Of a DNA stretch of 49,796 nt, positions 7,827 to 15,987 are shown piece by piece. The notes below the pieces were generated by a model that saw only the letters and a list, made by a program, of their open reading frames with translations, had not been told where the DNA came from and ran no database searches. A program made the translations under genes and the position numbers. Location of the stretch: the NCBI GenBank assembly GCA_017937685.1, contig JAGBDD010000037.1, forward strand, positions 1-49,796, in the 5' to 3' direction. This DNA is from Thermoguttaceae bacterium. GTDB lineage: Bacteria > Planctomycetota > Planctomycetia > Pirellulales > Thermoguttaceae. Every line of letters begins with the position of its first letter. Position 1 is the first letter of the stretch.

Positions 7827-8681
7827 ATGAAAAAGGAAGATAAGAGCGAACGAGTCGAAGCGGCGGAGTTTATGAACGAATGCGCGTCGGGGTTTCCGTT
7901 CGAGGCGCTTTTCGGGACGACGCCGAACGTTTGTCTGTTCGTTAAAAATCGCGACGGGCGTTTCGTTTGGGGAAACGCGTTTTTGGTCGAGTTGTGCGGC
8001 GCGACGTCGCTCGACGAGATCGTCGGGAAGACCGATTTCGACTTTTTTCCGCGCGACTTGGCGCTCGATTATCGCCGCGAAGACGAGGCGATCGTCGCGA
8101 CCGGAACGCCGATCGTCGACCGGCCTTGGCTCGTTTGCAACGCGAATAAAACGATCGATTGGTTTTTGTCGAATAAATGGCCTTTGCGGGGGCGGACGCG
8201 GCGCGGCGAGGCGAACAAAGCGGCGCCGATTCTCGGAGTGGTCGGCGCGATGCGGAATTATCGCCGTTTCGATAAAACGGCGCCAGAACAAAATAACGAT
8301 TTGCGCGACGTCGTCGATTTTATGTTGAGTAATTACGAGCGCAAAATTGAGACGCGGGAACTGGCGGAGCTGGCGTTTTTGTCGACGAGTCAGTTTGAAC
8401 GTCGGTTTCGCGCGATTTTTCGGATGACGCCGAGCCGTTTTTTGACGGAAATTCGCTTGCGAGCGTCGGCGCGGCTCTTGACTTCGACCGACTTAACGCT
8501 CGCGCAAGTGGCGAGTCGAACCGGTTTCTTTGATCAAAGTCATTTCGGAAAAGCCTTTAGAGCCGAGTATGGAACGACGCCGAAAAAATATCGCGCCGCT
8601 TACGGAGCGTTGCGCGGCGAGTCGAGCGAGGCGAACGGCGGCGCGGCGGCGCGTTTCGAGGCGGGCGTCTCTAAAGAATAA
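7827..8681 (+). CDS. PAS domain-containing AraC family transcriptional regulator
   Basis: The 284-residue cytoplasmic protein has an N-terminal PAS domain at about 25-145 (FVKNRDGRFVWGNAFLVELCG, EIVGKTDFDFFP). It ends in a double helix-turn-helix AraC domain at about 165-260 (LAELAFLSTSQFERRFRAIFRMTPSRFLTEIRL, then LAQVASRTGFFDQSHFGKAFRAEYGTTPKKYR). GGGGAG stands about 8 bases ahead of ATG 7827. PAS domains bind a small ligand or cofactor that is not identifiable here. Being divergent from the DUF1080 unit and upstream of a hydrolase and a Gfo/Idh gene, it is the likely local carbohydrate regulator; that target assignment is inference. The C-terminal 25 residues are low complexity. Confidence 0.93.
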   Translation: MKKEDKSERVEAAEFMNECASGFPFEALFGTTPNVCLFVKNRDGRFVWGNAFLVELCGATSLDEIVGKTDFDFFPRDLALDYRREDEAIVATGTPIVDRPWLVCNANKTIDWFLSNKWPLRGRTRRGEANKAAPILGVVGAMRNYRRFDKTAPEQNNDLRDVVDFMLSNYERKIETRELAELAFLSTSQFERRFRAIFRMTPSRFLTEIRLRASARLLTSTDLTLAQVASRTGFFDQSHFGKAFRAEYGTTPKKYRAAYGALRGESSEANGGAAARFEAGVSKE

Positions 8682-8704
8682 AGGGAAAAATCGGGAGTCG
8701 ACGC

Positions 8705-8733
8705 TTGCAATTTGCCGCGAAATCGGCGATAAT
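8705..8733 (+). promoter_or_regulatory. Predicted sigma-70 promoter for the alpha/beta hydrolase
   Basis: TTGCAA (8705-8710) and GATAAT (8728-8733) are 17 bases apart, just after the regulator gene. This suggests the hydrolase has its own transcript. Confidence 0.6.
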
Positions 8734-8823
8734 AACGGCGTCGCGGCGAACGGCGGGCGGCTTCTCGGCGAGTCGGCGCGATTTCGAGGAATTTTCGAAC
8801 GTGTGAAACGAAAGGAAAAGAAA

Positions 8824-9711
8824 ATGCGATTTTTGACGCAAACGCGGTTATTATTGGCGTTGGCGACGGCGTTGGTCGCGTCGTCGGCGTTCGGTTTCGA
8901 GACGTTGAACGTTTGGCCGTCGACGCCGCCGGGGGACAAGGCGGAGCAATACAAGGAAAACGGCGGCCCGTATTACACGCCGACGCTCGAATTTTGGGCT
9001 CCGAAAGCGCCGAAAACGGACGCTTGCTTAATTATTTGCTGCGGCGGCGCTTACAACGGCGTCGCATACGACTACGAAGGCGTTATGCCGCGCGATTTCT
9101 TCGTCGAAAACGGCGTCGCGGTCGTGATGTTGCGCTATCGGACGCCGCGTCGACCGGGCGTCGAAAAACACCGCGCCGCTTGGCAGGACGTTCAGCGAAC
9201 GATTCGAATCGTTCGTTCGAAAGCCGACGAATGGGGAATTAACCCGGAAAAAATCGGCGCGATGGGCTTCTCGGCGGGCGGACACCTGACGCTGATGGCC
9301 GCGACGACGAGTCAAACCCCGGCTTACGAAGCGGTCGACGACCTCGATAAAACGCCGTGCCATCTGAACTTCGCGGTTCCGATTTACCCGGCTTACGCGC
9401 TGAGCGACGGCGTCGACGGCGAAAACAAAAATCGCGGAAACGACGCGACGCTCGTCGGCGACTTCGCGTTCGACGCCAAAACGCCGCCGATGTGCTTCAT
9501 TCACGGCGACGGCGACGGCTACTCGCCCGCCGGTTCGGTCGCGGTTTACCTGCAACTTCGTAAAATGAATATTCCGGCGGAGTTGCATATTTTCGCCTTG
9601 GCCGACCACGCCTTCCGCAACCAACCGCAGGACGCGCCGATCCGCAAGTATCCGAGCCGCGTTCTCGAGTGGCTGCAGTCGATGAAAATTGTCGGAAAAC
9701 CGACGAAATAA
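8824..9711 (+). CDS. Secreted alpha/beta hydrolase (BD-FAE / esterase-lipase type)
   Basis: ATG 8824 is preferred over upstream in-frame starts because AAGGAA lies 7 bases before it and a Sec signal (LLLALATALVASSAFG) follows. The 295-residue protein has the oxyanion segment CCGGAYNGV near 72-80, the nucleophile elbow GFSAGGH with Ser150, an acidic region HGDGDGYSP and the catalytic His in ADHAF near the C-terminus. Relatives are carbohydrate or feruloyl esterases and related lipases; removing acyl groups from sugars outside the cytoplasm fits its neighbours. A strong terminator follows at 9780. The precise substrate is unknown. Confidence 0.9.
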   Translation: MRFLTQTRLLLALATALVASSAFGFETLNVWPSTPPGDKAEQYKENGGPYYTPTLEFWAPKAPKTDACLIICCGGAYNGVAYDYEGVMPRDFFVENGVAVVMLRYRTPRRPGVEKHRAAWQDVQRTIRIVRSKADEWGINPEKIGAMGFSAGGHLTLMAATTSQTPAYEAVDDLDKTPCHLNFAVPIYPAYALSDGVDGENKNRGNDATLVGDFAFDAKTPPMCFIHGDGDGYSPAGSVAVYLQLRKMNIPAELHIFALADHAFRNQPQDAPIRKYPSRVLEWLQSMKIVGKPTK

Positions 9712-9779
9712 GGAGTAAGGCGCGGCGTAAGAACGGAGCGCGAGTCGAAAACGGGCGGCGCTAACGTCGGACGGACGGC

Positions 9780-9824
9780 GGCGCGACGCGGGCAAACCGA
9801 GCTTGCGTCGCGCCGTCGTTTTTT
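9780..9824 (+). terminator. Intrinsic terminator after the alpha/beta hydrolase
   Basis: GGCGCGACGC (9780-9789) pairs with GCGTCGCGCC (9805-9814), and a TTTTTT run follows at 9819-9824. Confidence 0.8.
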
Positions 9825-10077
9825 AGTTTCTTGCGCTGTTCCGTTCGGGCGAGAAGGGAACGTTTGAATAATTTGAAAAATGAGCGTATTTCGACGCCGT
9901 TGCGGAAAAGGGCGCGTTTGATTGATTTGAAAAACGTTTGAAAACGGCGGCGGTCGAAGGTCTCGGATTCGCGGAATTTTAGGCGACGCCGACGGCGTAA
10001 AACACTTGAAAGTTAGTTGGCGCTAATAGAAACGTCGAAAAAATTGAAAAAAGCGAGAAAAATGAAGGAAAAAAGGC

Positions 10078-10106
10078 TTGTTTTTGCCGCCGCGTTCCTT
10101 TATAAT
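10078..10106 (+). promoter_or_regulatory. Predicted sigma-70 promoter for the second Gfo/Idh gene
   Basis: TTGTTT (10078-10083) and a consensus TATAAT (10101-10106) are 17 bases apart. Transcription would start near 10113, giving a leader of about 215 bases. Confidence 0.75.
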
Positions 10107-10112
10107 AGACGT

Positions 10113-10328
10113 ATTCAACGGAACGCTGCTTTTTGCGGGAACTGTGGCGGCGGCGATTTCGGCGTCGGTTAAGTTAAAAAGCGGCGGCGTTCCGACAACG
10201 TTTATTCGGTTTTTTAACGCCTTGTCGCGTCGGGATTTGCGCGTTTTCGCCGAGCGGTTCGAACGAACGCTCGCGAAACGACGAACGAGCGAGCGCGGTT
10301 TCGACGCGAGGCGGCAAAGGTTTTGACG
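10113..10328 (+). promoter_or_regulatory. Long structured 5' leader
   Basis: Within this predicted leader, CGGAACGC (10119-10126) plus GCTTTTT (10128-10134) pair with AAAAAGC (10176-10182) plus GCGTTCCG (10187-10194), closing a large loop right at the 5' end. A second hairpin joins TTTCGCCGAGCG (10245-10256) with CGCTCGCGAAA (10268-10278) with one bulged base. No known riboswitch class is recognised. The rest of the 9712-10328 gap holds the terminator at 9780 and A/T-rich sequence with CGTTTGA...TTTGAAAAA near-repeats. Confidence 0.45.
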
Positions 10329-11585
10329 ATGAAAAACAAGCAAACGAAACTCAATCGCCGCAAGTTTTTGGCGGCGTCGGCGAGCGCGATTTCCGCTCCG
10401 CTCTTCCTGCCGGGCTCCATCTTCGGTTACAACGGCGGCGTCGCCCCGAGCAACAAACTGACGACGGCTTTCGTCGGGATCGGGAACCGCGGGGGCGAGT
10501 TGCTCGGCGGTTTCCTGCACAACTCGAACTACCAAATCGTCGCGGTTTGCGACTGCTGGAAAGAACGCGTCGACCGCGCCGCCGGTCGCGTCAACAACCA
10601 TTATAAAAACGACGCCGTCGCCAAATTCCATCGTTACGAAGACTTGCTCGCCGACCGCGACGACGTCGACGTGATCGTCTGCGCGACGCCGGACCACTGG
10701 CACACGAAGATCGCGATCGAAACCTGTATGGCGGGCAAAGACATTTATTGCGAAAAACCGCTGACGCTCACGATCGAAGAATCGCGTCTTATCGTCAAAG
10801 CGGCCCGCAAATACAATCGCGTCTGCACCGGCGGCAGCCAACGCGTGATGGAAGATTACGGCTATATGGCGCCGATCCTCCAAAGCGGCGCGATCGGGGA
10901 AGTTAAGGAAGTTTATTGCGGTCTCGGCAACCCGCCGAAATACTGCTACTTGCCGGAACAACCGATTCCGGAAGGTCTCGACTGGGATCGTTGGCAAGGT
11001 CAAGCGCCGGTCGCTCCGTTCAACAGCGAACGTTGCAGCGGCAACTACGGCGGCGGTTGGCGCAATTACGGCGAGTATTGCACCGGCTTCCTCGCCGACT
11101 GGGGCGCCCACAAGTTCGGCGGCGCGATGTACTGCCTCGGCGTCGACAAAGAAGAGCCGGTCGAACTTTACCCGGCCGGTTACGAAGGTTCCGAATACGT
11201 TTGCGCCGTCTATAAGAACGGCGTCCGCTTCTATCACGCGTGGAACGGCCCGCACGACGTTACGTTCAAGGGAACCGAAGGCGAATACCGCCATCACCAA
11301 ACGAAGATGAACCCGCTCAAAGCGGTCGACGTTCGTCGTTACTCCGGCGGCGCGACGAACATCGCCGACGATTTCGCGTTCTGCGTCCGCAACCGTTTGC
11401 GACCGTTCCAAGATTTCGAGTACGCCGCCGCGACCGCGACGCTCTGCCAAATGATGGCGATTTGCCACAAAGTGAAGCGCCCGCTCAAATGGGACGCCGA
11501 AAAGATGGTCTTCGTCGGCGACCAAGAAGCGACCCGTATGGTTTCGCGCGTGCAACGTTATCCGTATACGATCCCGGAAGTTTGA
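10329..11585 (+). CDS. Exported Gfo/Idh/MocA family oxidoreductase (TAT signal)
   Basis: ATG 10329 is chosen over TTG 10323 because AAAGG is 8 bases upstream of it. The 418-residue protein has a twin-arginine signal (NRRKFLAASASAISAPLFL), a Rossmann fold (TTAFVGIGNRGGELLG), the segment CATPDHWHTKIAIETCMAGKDIYCEKPLTLT with the conserved EKP lysine, and the C-terminal Gfo/Idh domain ending in RYPYTIPEV. It should be a periplasmic NAD(P)-dependent sugar dehydrogenase. It is only modestly like the first Gfo/Idh protein encoded at 5125-6486, so the two may handle different substrates or opposite redox steps. It has its own promoter and a long leader. Function in 3-keto-sugar chemistry is inferred from family and context. 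Confidence 0.93.
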   Translation: MKNKQTKLNRRKFLAASASAISAPLFLPGSIFGYNGGVAPSNKLTTAFVGIGNRGGELLGGFLHNSNYQIVAVCDCWKERVDRAAGRVNNHYKNDAVAKFHRYEDLLADRDDVDVIVCATPDHWHTKIAIETCMAGKDIYCEKPLTLTIEESRLIVKAARKYNRVCTGGSQRVMEDYGYMAPILQSGAIGEVKEVYCGLGNPPKYCYLPEQPIPEGLDWDRWQGQAPVAPFNSERCSGNYGGGWRNYGEYCTGFLADWGAHKFGGAMYCLGVDKEEPVELYPAGYEGSEYVCAVYKNGVRFYHAWNGPHDVTFKGTEGEYRHHQTKMNPLKAVDVRRYSGGATNIADDFAFCVRNRLRPFQDFEYAAATATLCQMMAICHKVKRPLKWDAEKMVFVGDQEATRMVSRVQRYPYTIPEV

Positions 11586-11723
11586 AGCGTCGGTTCGCGA
11601 CGTTCGCCGGTCGACGCCGCCCTTTATTAATAAACGCGGTTCCGTCGACGCGGCGGTTTTCGGAATGTTAAGTAAACGCAACTCGCTTGAAAAAGCGATT
11701 TAGAAAATATTGGAAACGGTAAA

Positions 11724-13457
11724 ATGAAATTGAATTGGAAAACTTACGCGCTCCTGGCGTCGGCGCTTGTCGCTTCGTCGTCGTTCGGTTCGTCGGCGTT
11801 CGCGCAAGAAGCCGCCGCGAAATTGGCCGAGTTCGCGCCGAAAATGACGGCTCAAAATATGGCTGACGGCGGTCAAGTCGGCGAAATGGAAAAGGCGCAA
11901 CAAGGCTGGATGAATTACGTCCTCGAAACGGCGTCCGACAAACCGGAAACCCGCGCCGAAGCGAACAAAGCCGCGTTGGAAGCGTTGGCCGGCGACTATC
12001 CGGTCGTTACTAAAGCCTGGCTGTTGCACGTCTTGCAATGGACGGCGGACGAAACCTGCGTCGACGCGATCGCGCCGTTCTTGACGAACGAAGACGCTCG
12101 CCTCGTCGACGCCGCCTCTCGCGCTTTGGCCGAAATTCCCGGCGACGCGGCCCTGAAAGCGCTCGAAAAAGCCCGCGACGCCGCCGAAGGCGACAAAAAA
12201 GCGGCGCTCGACCACTTTATCAAATCGCGTTCCGTCGACTGCTCGCCGGCCGTCGAAACCGAGACGATTCAATCGCTTCCGTATGTTTCGGACGCGAAAT
12301 TCGCCGAGTTTATGAACGGTTTCGACAAGCTCTCCGACGACGATAAAGCCCGCGCGCTCGGCGCTTTGCGCGTCCGTAAAACGAAGGACTGCGTCGACGT
12401 CGCCGTCAAGGCGTTGAAGTCGGAATCGGTCGAAGTCAAGCGCGCGGCGATCCTTGCGCTCGAAAAAATCGCGACCGGCAAAGAGTTCGACGTTCTTTAC
12501 GAACAAATGAAAACGTTCGATCGCGGTTTTGTCGCCGACGCGATGAAGCGGATTCCGGGCGCCGATTTCGACGCCGCCGTCGCGACGGCGTTGAAGAAGG
12601 AAACGAACGGCGAAAACGCGGCGACTCTCGCCGACGTCGTGAGCGGTCGTTTCCTCGTTTCGGAAGTTTCGTCGCTCCTCGACGCGGCGAAAAAGGACGA
12701 TTGCCCGATTCGTCTGCAACTCCTGACCGCGGCGGAACGTCTTGCGACGAAAGAACATATCGGCGACTTCGTCGACGCGTTCGTCGCGATTCCGGCGGGC
12801 GGCGACCGCGACCGCGCCGAGCAAATCATCGCGCGTCTTTGCGAAGGCGACGCGACTCCGGTCGTTGCGAAGATGAACAACGCCAACGGCGCGACGATCT
12901 TCCCGTTGCTCGGGCGCATCGGCGGCGACGCGGCGTTCGCGCAAATCGAACGCGGTTTGAAGTCGAACAACGCGCCGATGATCGCGCTTTCCGTCCGTTC
13001 GCTCTGCAACTGGCCGAACGCTAAAGTCGCGGCGCAACTGCTCGACGCCGCGAAGAACGCCGCGTATCCGGAAAATATGCGGATTCAAGCGTTGCGCGCT
13101 TACATTCGCGTCGTTTCGCTTCCGGACGACCAAGACGCCGTCGATATGTCCGGCGCCGACAAGTTGGCCGCGTTGAAAGACGCGTTCAAACTGGCGACCC
13201 GCGACGACGAACGCAACTTGGCGCTCGAACGCGTCGGCGCCGTCCGCGAGTTGGACTCGGTGAAGTTCGCGCTCGAACATGTCGACAATAAAGCGTTGCA
13301 AAATAAAGCGTTGAACGCCGTTCTCGACCTCGCGCACCAAGACTTCCTCCGTAAAAAGGACAAAGACCTCTTTACGAAGGCGCTCGACGTCGTTCTCGAA
13401 AAGGGCGACCAAGGCCAAAAGGACCGCGCCGGTCGTTACAAGGCCGCGATGAAGTAA
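11724..13457 (+). CDS. Secreted HEAT-repeat protein
   Basis: The 577-residue product has a Sec signal (YALLASALVASSSFGSSAFA) and is otherwise made of alpha-helical repeats of 30-40 residues, recognisable in units such as LVDAASRALAEIPGDAALKALEKA, VEVKRAAILALEKIATG and PMIALSVRSLCNWPNAKVAAQLLDAA. HEAT-type repeats build curved protein-binding solenoids; no catalytic motif is visible. Such proteins are common in Planctomycetota, often exported. The gene starts 138 bases after the Gfo/Idh gene on the same strand, with only a small TCGCTTGAAAAAGCGA hairpin between them, so it may be co-transcribed. The ribosome-binding site (GGAAA) is weak. A strong terminator follows. Partner unknown. Confidence 0.85.
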   Translation: MKLNWKTYALLASALVASSSFGSSAFAQEAAAKLAEFAPKMTAQNMADGGQVGEMEKAQQGWMNYVLETASDKPETRAEANKAALEALAGDYPVVTKAWLLHVLQWTADETCVDAIAPFLTNEDARLVDAASRALAEIPGDAALKALEKARDAAEGDKKAALDHFIKSRSVDCSPAVETETIQSLPYVSDAKFAEFMNGFDKLSDDDKARALGALRVRKTKDCVDVAVKALKSESVEVKRAAILALEKIATGKEFDVLYEQMKTFDRGFVADAMKRIPGADFDAAVATALKKETNGENAATLADVVSGRFLVSEVSSLLDAAKKDDCPIRLQLLTAAERLATKEHIGDFVDAFVAIPAGGDRDRAEQIIARLCEGDATPVVAKMNNANGATIFPLLGRIGGDAAFAQIERGLKSNNAPMIALSVRSLCNWPNAKVAAQLLDAAKNAAYPENMRIQALRAYIRVVSLPDDQDAVDMSGADKLAALKDAFKLATRDDERNLALERVGAVRELDSVKFALEHVDNKALQNKALNAVLDLAHQDFLRKKDKDLFTKALDVVLEKGDQGQKDRAGRYKAAMK

Positions 13458-13528
13458 GTCGTTGAATAGAACCGCTTAAGACGGGCGGCGTTTGACCGCG
13501 CTCGACGGTTTGCGTCGGGCGCCGATTG

Positions 13529-13587
13529 AAACGTTTTTCGCGTTGGAGCGTTGATTTCGCATCCGACGCGGGAAACGTTTTTTTTTT
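13529..13587 (+). terminator. Strong intrinsic terminator after the HEAT-repeat gene
   Basis: AAACGTTTTTCGCGTTGGA (13529-13547) pairs over all 19 positions, with G-U pairs, with TCCGACGCGGGAAACGTTT (13562-13580), and seven more T follow. Confidence 0.88.
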
Positions 13588-13616
13588 GTTTTTTTGACTT
13601 TTACTCCTTGCGACGC

Positions 13617-13645
13617 TTGAATTTGCGGCGTTCGAGCGATATAAT
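13617..13645 (+). promoter_or_regulatory. Predicted sigma-70 promoter for the DUF4139-like gene
   Basis: TTGAAT (13617-13622) and a consensus TATAAT (13640-13645) are 17 bases apart, directly after the terminator of the preceding gene. Confidence 0.75.
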
Positions 13646-13730
13646 TGAGGGCGAAAAGGAACCGTCGACGTCGAGGCGGTTGCGAACGAACGCGCGTCGA
13701 GCGAACAACTTGCGCCAAAAGGAGCGGGCG

Positions 13731-15884
13731 ATGAAGGGAAAAAAACAAATCGGAAAAAGGGACAAAATGGTCGCGGCGTTGGGGGGCGCGGCGCTTTTAA
13801 CCGCGTTGTTCGGCGTCGGCTGGAGCGCGGCGCAAGACGCGCAACCGCTTGTTAAGTCGGGTGTTGCGGCGACGGCGCGAGCGACGGGCGGCGGCGAGTC
13901 GATTCGAAACGGCGACGCGCTGTCGAGGCCGGTTCCTGTCGTCGGGAAGATCGCGTCGCTCGGCGTTTTCAAAAACGGGATCGCGGTTGTCGAGGAACGT
14001 TTCGAGGTTCCGGGGCCCGGGCGATACGCGACGTCGACGCCGCCGACTCCGCTGCACGGGACGTTTTTTATCGAGAGCGACGGCGTCGTCGAGACGACTT
14101 CGACCGTCGACGACGTCGAGATTCCGATAGCCGAAGCGGCGGAAATCGATTGGACGCAAGATTTTAGCGGGCGTAAGGTGCGCGTCGTTTTGCCCGGCGA
14201 GTCGGAGCCGCGCGAGTTGCGAATCGTTCCGACGGGACGTTCCGTCGACGGCGAGACGGCGAGCGACGGCGCGAGCGCTTACGCGGCGTCGCGTTGGAAC
14301 GGAGCGTTTTCGAGCGCGCTTTCGACGCAAACTTCCGGCGTTTCTCGGTCGAACGTCGGCGGCGTTCTTTTTGCAACCGACGACGGCGAAACGATTTGGG
14401 TGAACGACGCGGCGGAGATTAAAGTCGTTTCGATCGCGCCCGGCGAAGGCCCGACGACCGTTTGGCGGAAGCGTCCGCGGCTGATTTTCGACGTCAAACC
14501 GAGCGGCGACGGCGCGGAAAAAGGGGAAACGGGAAAAACCGGCCCGACGACGATTCGGCTCTTTTACTTGACGCGCGGGGCGACTTGGGCGCCGCAGTAC
14601 CGCGTTCGGACGCTCGACGGCGAAACGCTCGAAATCGAGCAAAACGCGATACTTGCGAACGAATGGCGTTCGTTCGAAGGAACGCCGGTCGCGCTCTTTA
14701 GCGGGTTTCCGCAAATCGCGACGCGCGACGCGCTTTCGCCGATGGCGCCAAGCGTCGATTTAAACGGCTTCTTTACGTCGCTTACGTCGGGCGCGAACGG
14801 CGCGGCGGGGCTTTACGCTCGCGGAGGCGGCTCCTCGATCTTGACGCAACAAGCGTTGACGCTAAACGCCGTCGCTCCAACGGGTTTCGGAACGGGCGGC
14901 GGTCTTGGCGCGGCGTCGGGCGACGAGGCGTCGTTCGGCGAAGGCGTCGACGTGTTCGCGCAAGCGGTCGGGCGCAAAACGTTGGCGAAAAACGACCGAA
15001 CGCTCTTTTCGGTCGCTCGCAAAACGGCGCCTTATCGCCGCGTCGTCTGTTGGGATATCGCCGATATTTGGGACGAAAACGGACGGCGGCGCGACCCGAG
15101 CGCTTTTTTAAGCGACGGCGGAACAAGCGTTTACGGTCGAACGACTTCCGGCGAAAACTTGGTCGCGAACGGAAGCCGCTTCTCGGAACCTTGGGACGCG
15201 CTGCAGTTCGCCAATCCGTTCGACTTTCCGACGACGACCGGCCCGGCGACCGTCGTCGACGGCGCGCGCTTCTTGGGGCAAAATCCGATTTATTGGACGA
15301 ATCCCGGCGAAACGACCTTACTGCCGATAACAAAAGCGCTTAGCGTTCGCGTTCGATCCGTTGAAAACGAGCGTTCCGAATACGACGCGGCGTCGACGAA
15401 CGAGGTCGAACCGCGCTCGAACGAGCCGGAAAACTTCGACGGCTTGGTCGCGGAAATCGCCGCGCAAAGGGCCGCCGGAAACGTTGCAAGCAAGGCAAAC
15501 GAAGCACCTAAACCCGGGAATAACGGCGAGTTGCGTTGGAAGGACGTTCAAGAAATTCGGCGCGACCTTTGGGGCCGGGACGTCCGAGTTCTGCCTTGGG
15601 GGAACTGTTTTCGCGTCGCGGTGATCGACGCGGAAATCGAAATCGCCAACAACCGCGACGAGGAAACGACCGTTTTGCTGAGTCGGCAATTTTCCGGCGT
15701 CGCGCTTCCGGAATCGTTCGAGGGATTCGACGAACCGCCGAAGACGACGGTAATCGGCGACGCCGCAAGCGGTTACGCGGCGAACCGCGTCAATCGACGG
15801 CAAGAAATGCGTTGGACGACGACGCTCAAACCGGGCGAAAAGCGGACGCTGAAATTCTCGTTCCAAACGTTGATTTGGATTTAA
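13731..15884 (+). CDS. Secreted or membrane-anchored DUF4139-like protein
   Basis: ATG 13731 follows AAAAGGAG by 8 bases; the frame is open further upstream but lacks such a site. The 717-residue protein has a hydrophobic N-terminus (MVAALGGAALLTALFGVGWSAAQ), acting as signal or anchor. A first beta-rich part (IASLGVFKNGIAVVEERFEVPG) and later YLTRGATWAPQYRVRTLDGETLEIEQNAILANEWRSFEG resemble the DUF4140/DUF4139 family, in which a conserved G-x-W-x-P-x-Y motif begins the C-terminal domain. The closing RWTTTLKPGEKRTLKFSFQ also fits. A Gly/Ala/Ser-rich loop near 350-400 may be a linker. The biochemical role of the family is not established. It is transcribed alone, convergent with the SGNH gene. 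Confidence 0.7.
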   Translation: MKGKKQIGKRDKMVAALGGAALLTALFGVGWSAAQDAQPLVKSGVAATARATGGGESIRNGDALSRPVPVVGKIASLGVFKNGIAVVEERFEVPGPGRYATSTPPTPLHGTFFIESDGVVETTSTVDDVEIPIAEAAEIDWTQDFSGRKVRVVLPGESEPRELRIVPTGRSVDGETASDGASAYAASRWNGAFSSALSTQTSGVSRSNVGGVLFATDDGETIWVNDAAEIKVVSIAPGEGPTTVWRKRPRLIFDVKPSGDGAEKGETGKTGPTTIRLFYLTRGATWAPQYRVRTLDGETLEIEQNAILANEWRSFEGTPVALFSGFPQIATRDALSPMAPSVDLNGFFTSLTSGANGAAGLYARGGGSSILTQQALTLNAVAPTGFGTGGGLGAASGDEASFGEGVDVFAQAVGRKTLAKNDRTLFSVARKTAPYRRVVCWDIADIWDENGRRRDPSAFLSDGGTSVYGRTTSGENLVANGSRFSEPWDALQFANPFDFPTTTGPATVVDGARFLGQNPIYWTNPGETTLLPITKALSVRVRSVENERSEYDAASTNEVEPRSNEPENFDGLVAEIAAQRAAGNVASKANEAPKPGNNGELRWKDVQEIRRDLWGRDVRVLPWGNCFRVAVIDAEIEIANNRDEETTVLLSRQFSGVALPESFEGFDEPPKTTVIGDAASGYAANRVNRRQEMRWTTTLKPGEKRTLKFSFQTLIWI

Positions 15885-15926
15885 AGCGCGATAAAATAAG
15901 AGATTAGCGCGAAGTGAAACGAGAAA

Positions 15927-15961
15927 CCGGTCGGCGGCGTTCTTGGCGCGTTGTCGACCGG
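15927..15961 (-). terminator. Possible terminator between convergent genes
   Basis: CCGGTCG (15927-15933) and CGACCGG (15955-15961) form an inverted repeat. On the minus strand it is followed by TTTCTCGTTTC, a poor T-run, so it may end the SGNH transcript. Confidence 0.4.
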
Positions 15962-15987
15962 CTAATTGGGGGAACGAGGGCGGGGCG

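Noticed and set aside
8530..8823. Upstream extension of the alpha/beta hydrolase overlapping the AraC gene
   Set aside because: It would overlap a certain gene and precede a clear signal peptide; ATG 8824 has its own ribosome-binding site and promoter.
11700..13418. Long minus-strand open frame antisense to the HEAT-repeat gene
   Set aside because: It mirrors the plus-strand gene because GCG/CGC-rich codons leave the reverse frame open. It is rich in Arg, Val and Phe, lacks a signal or family match, and the plus-strand gene has a signal peptide and terminator.
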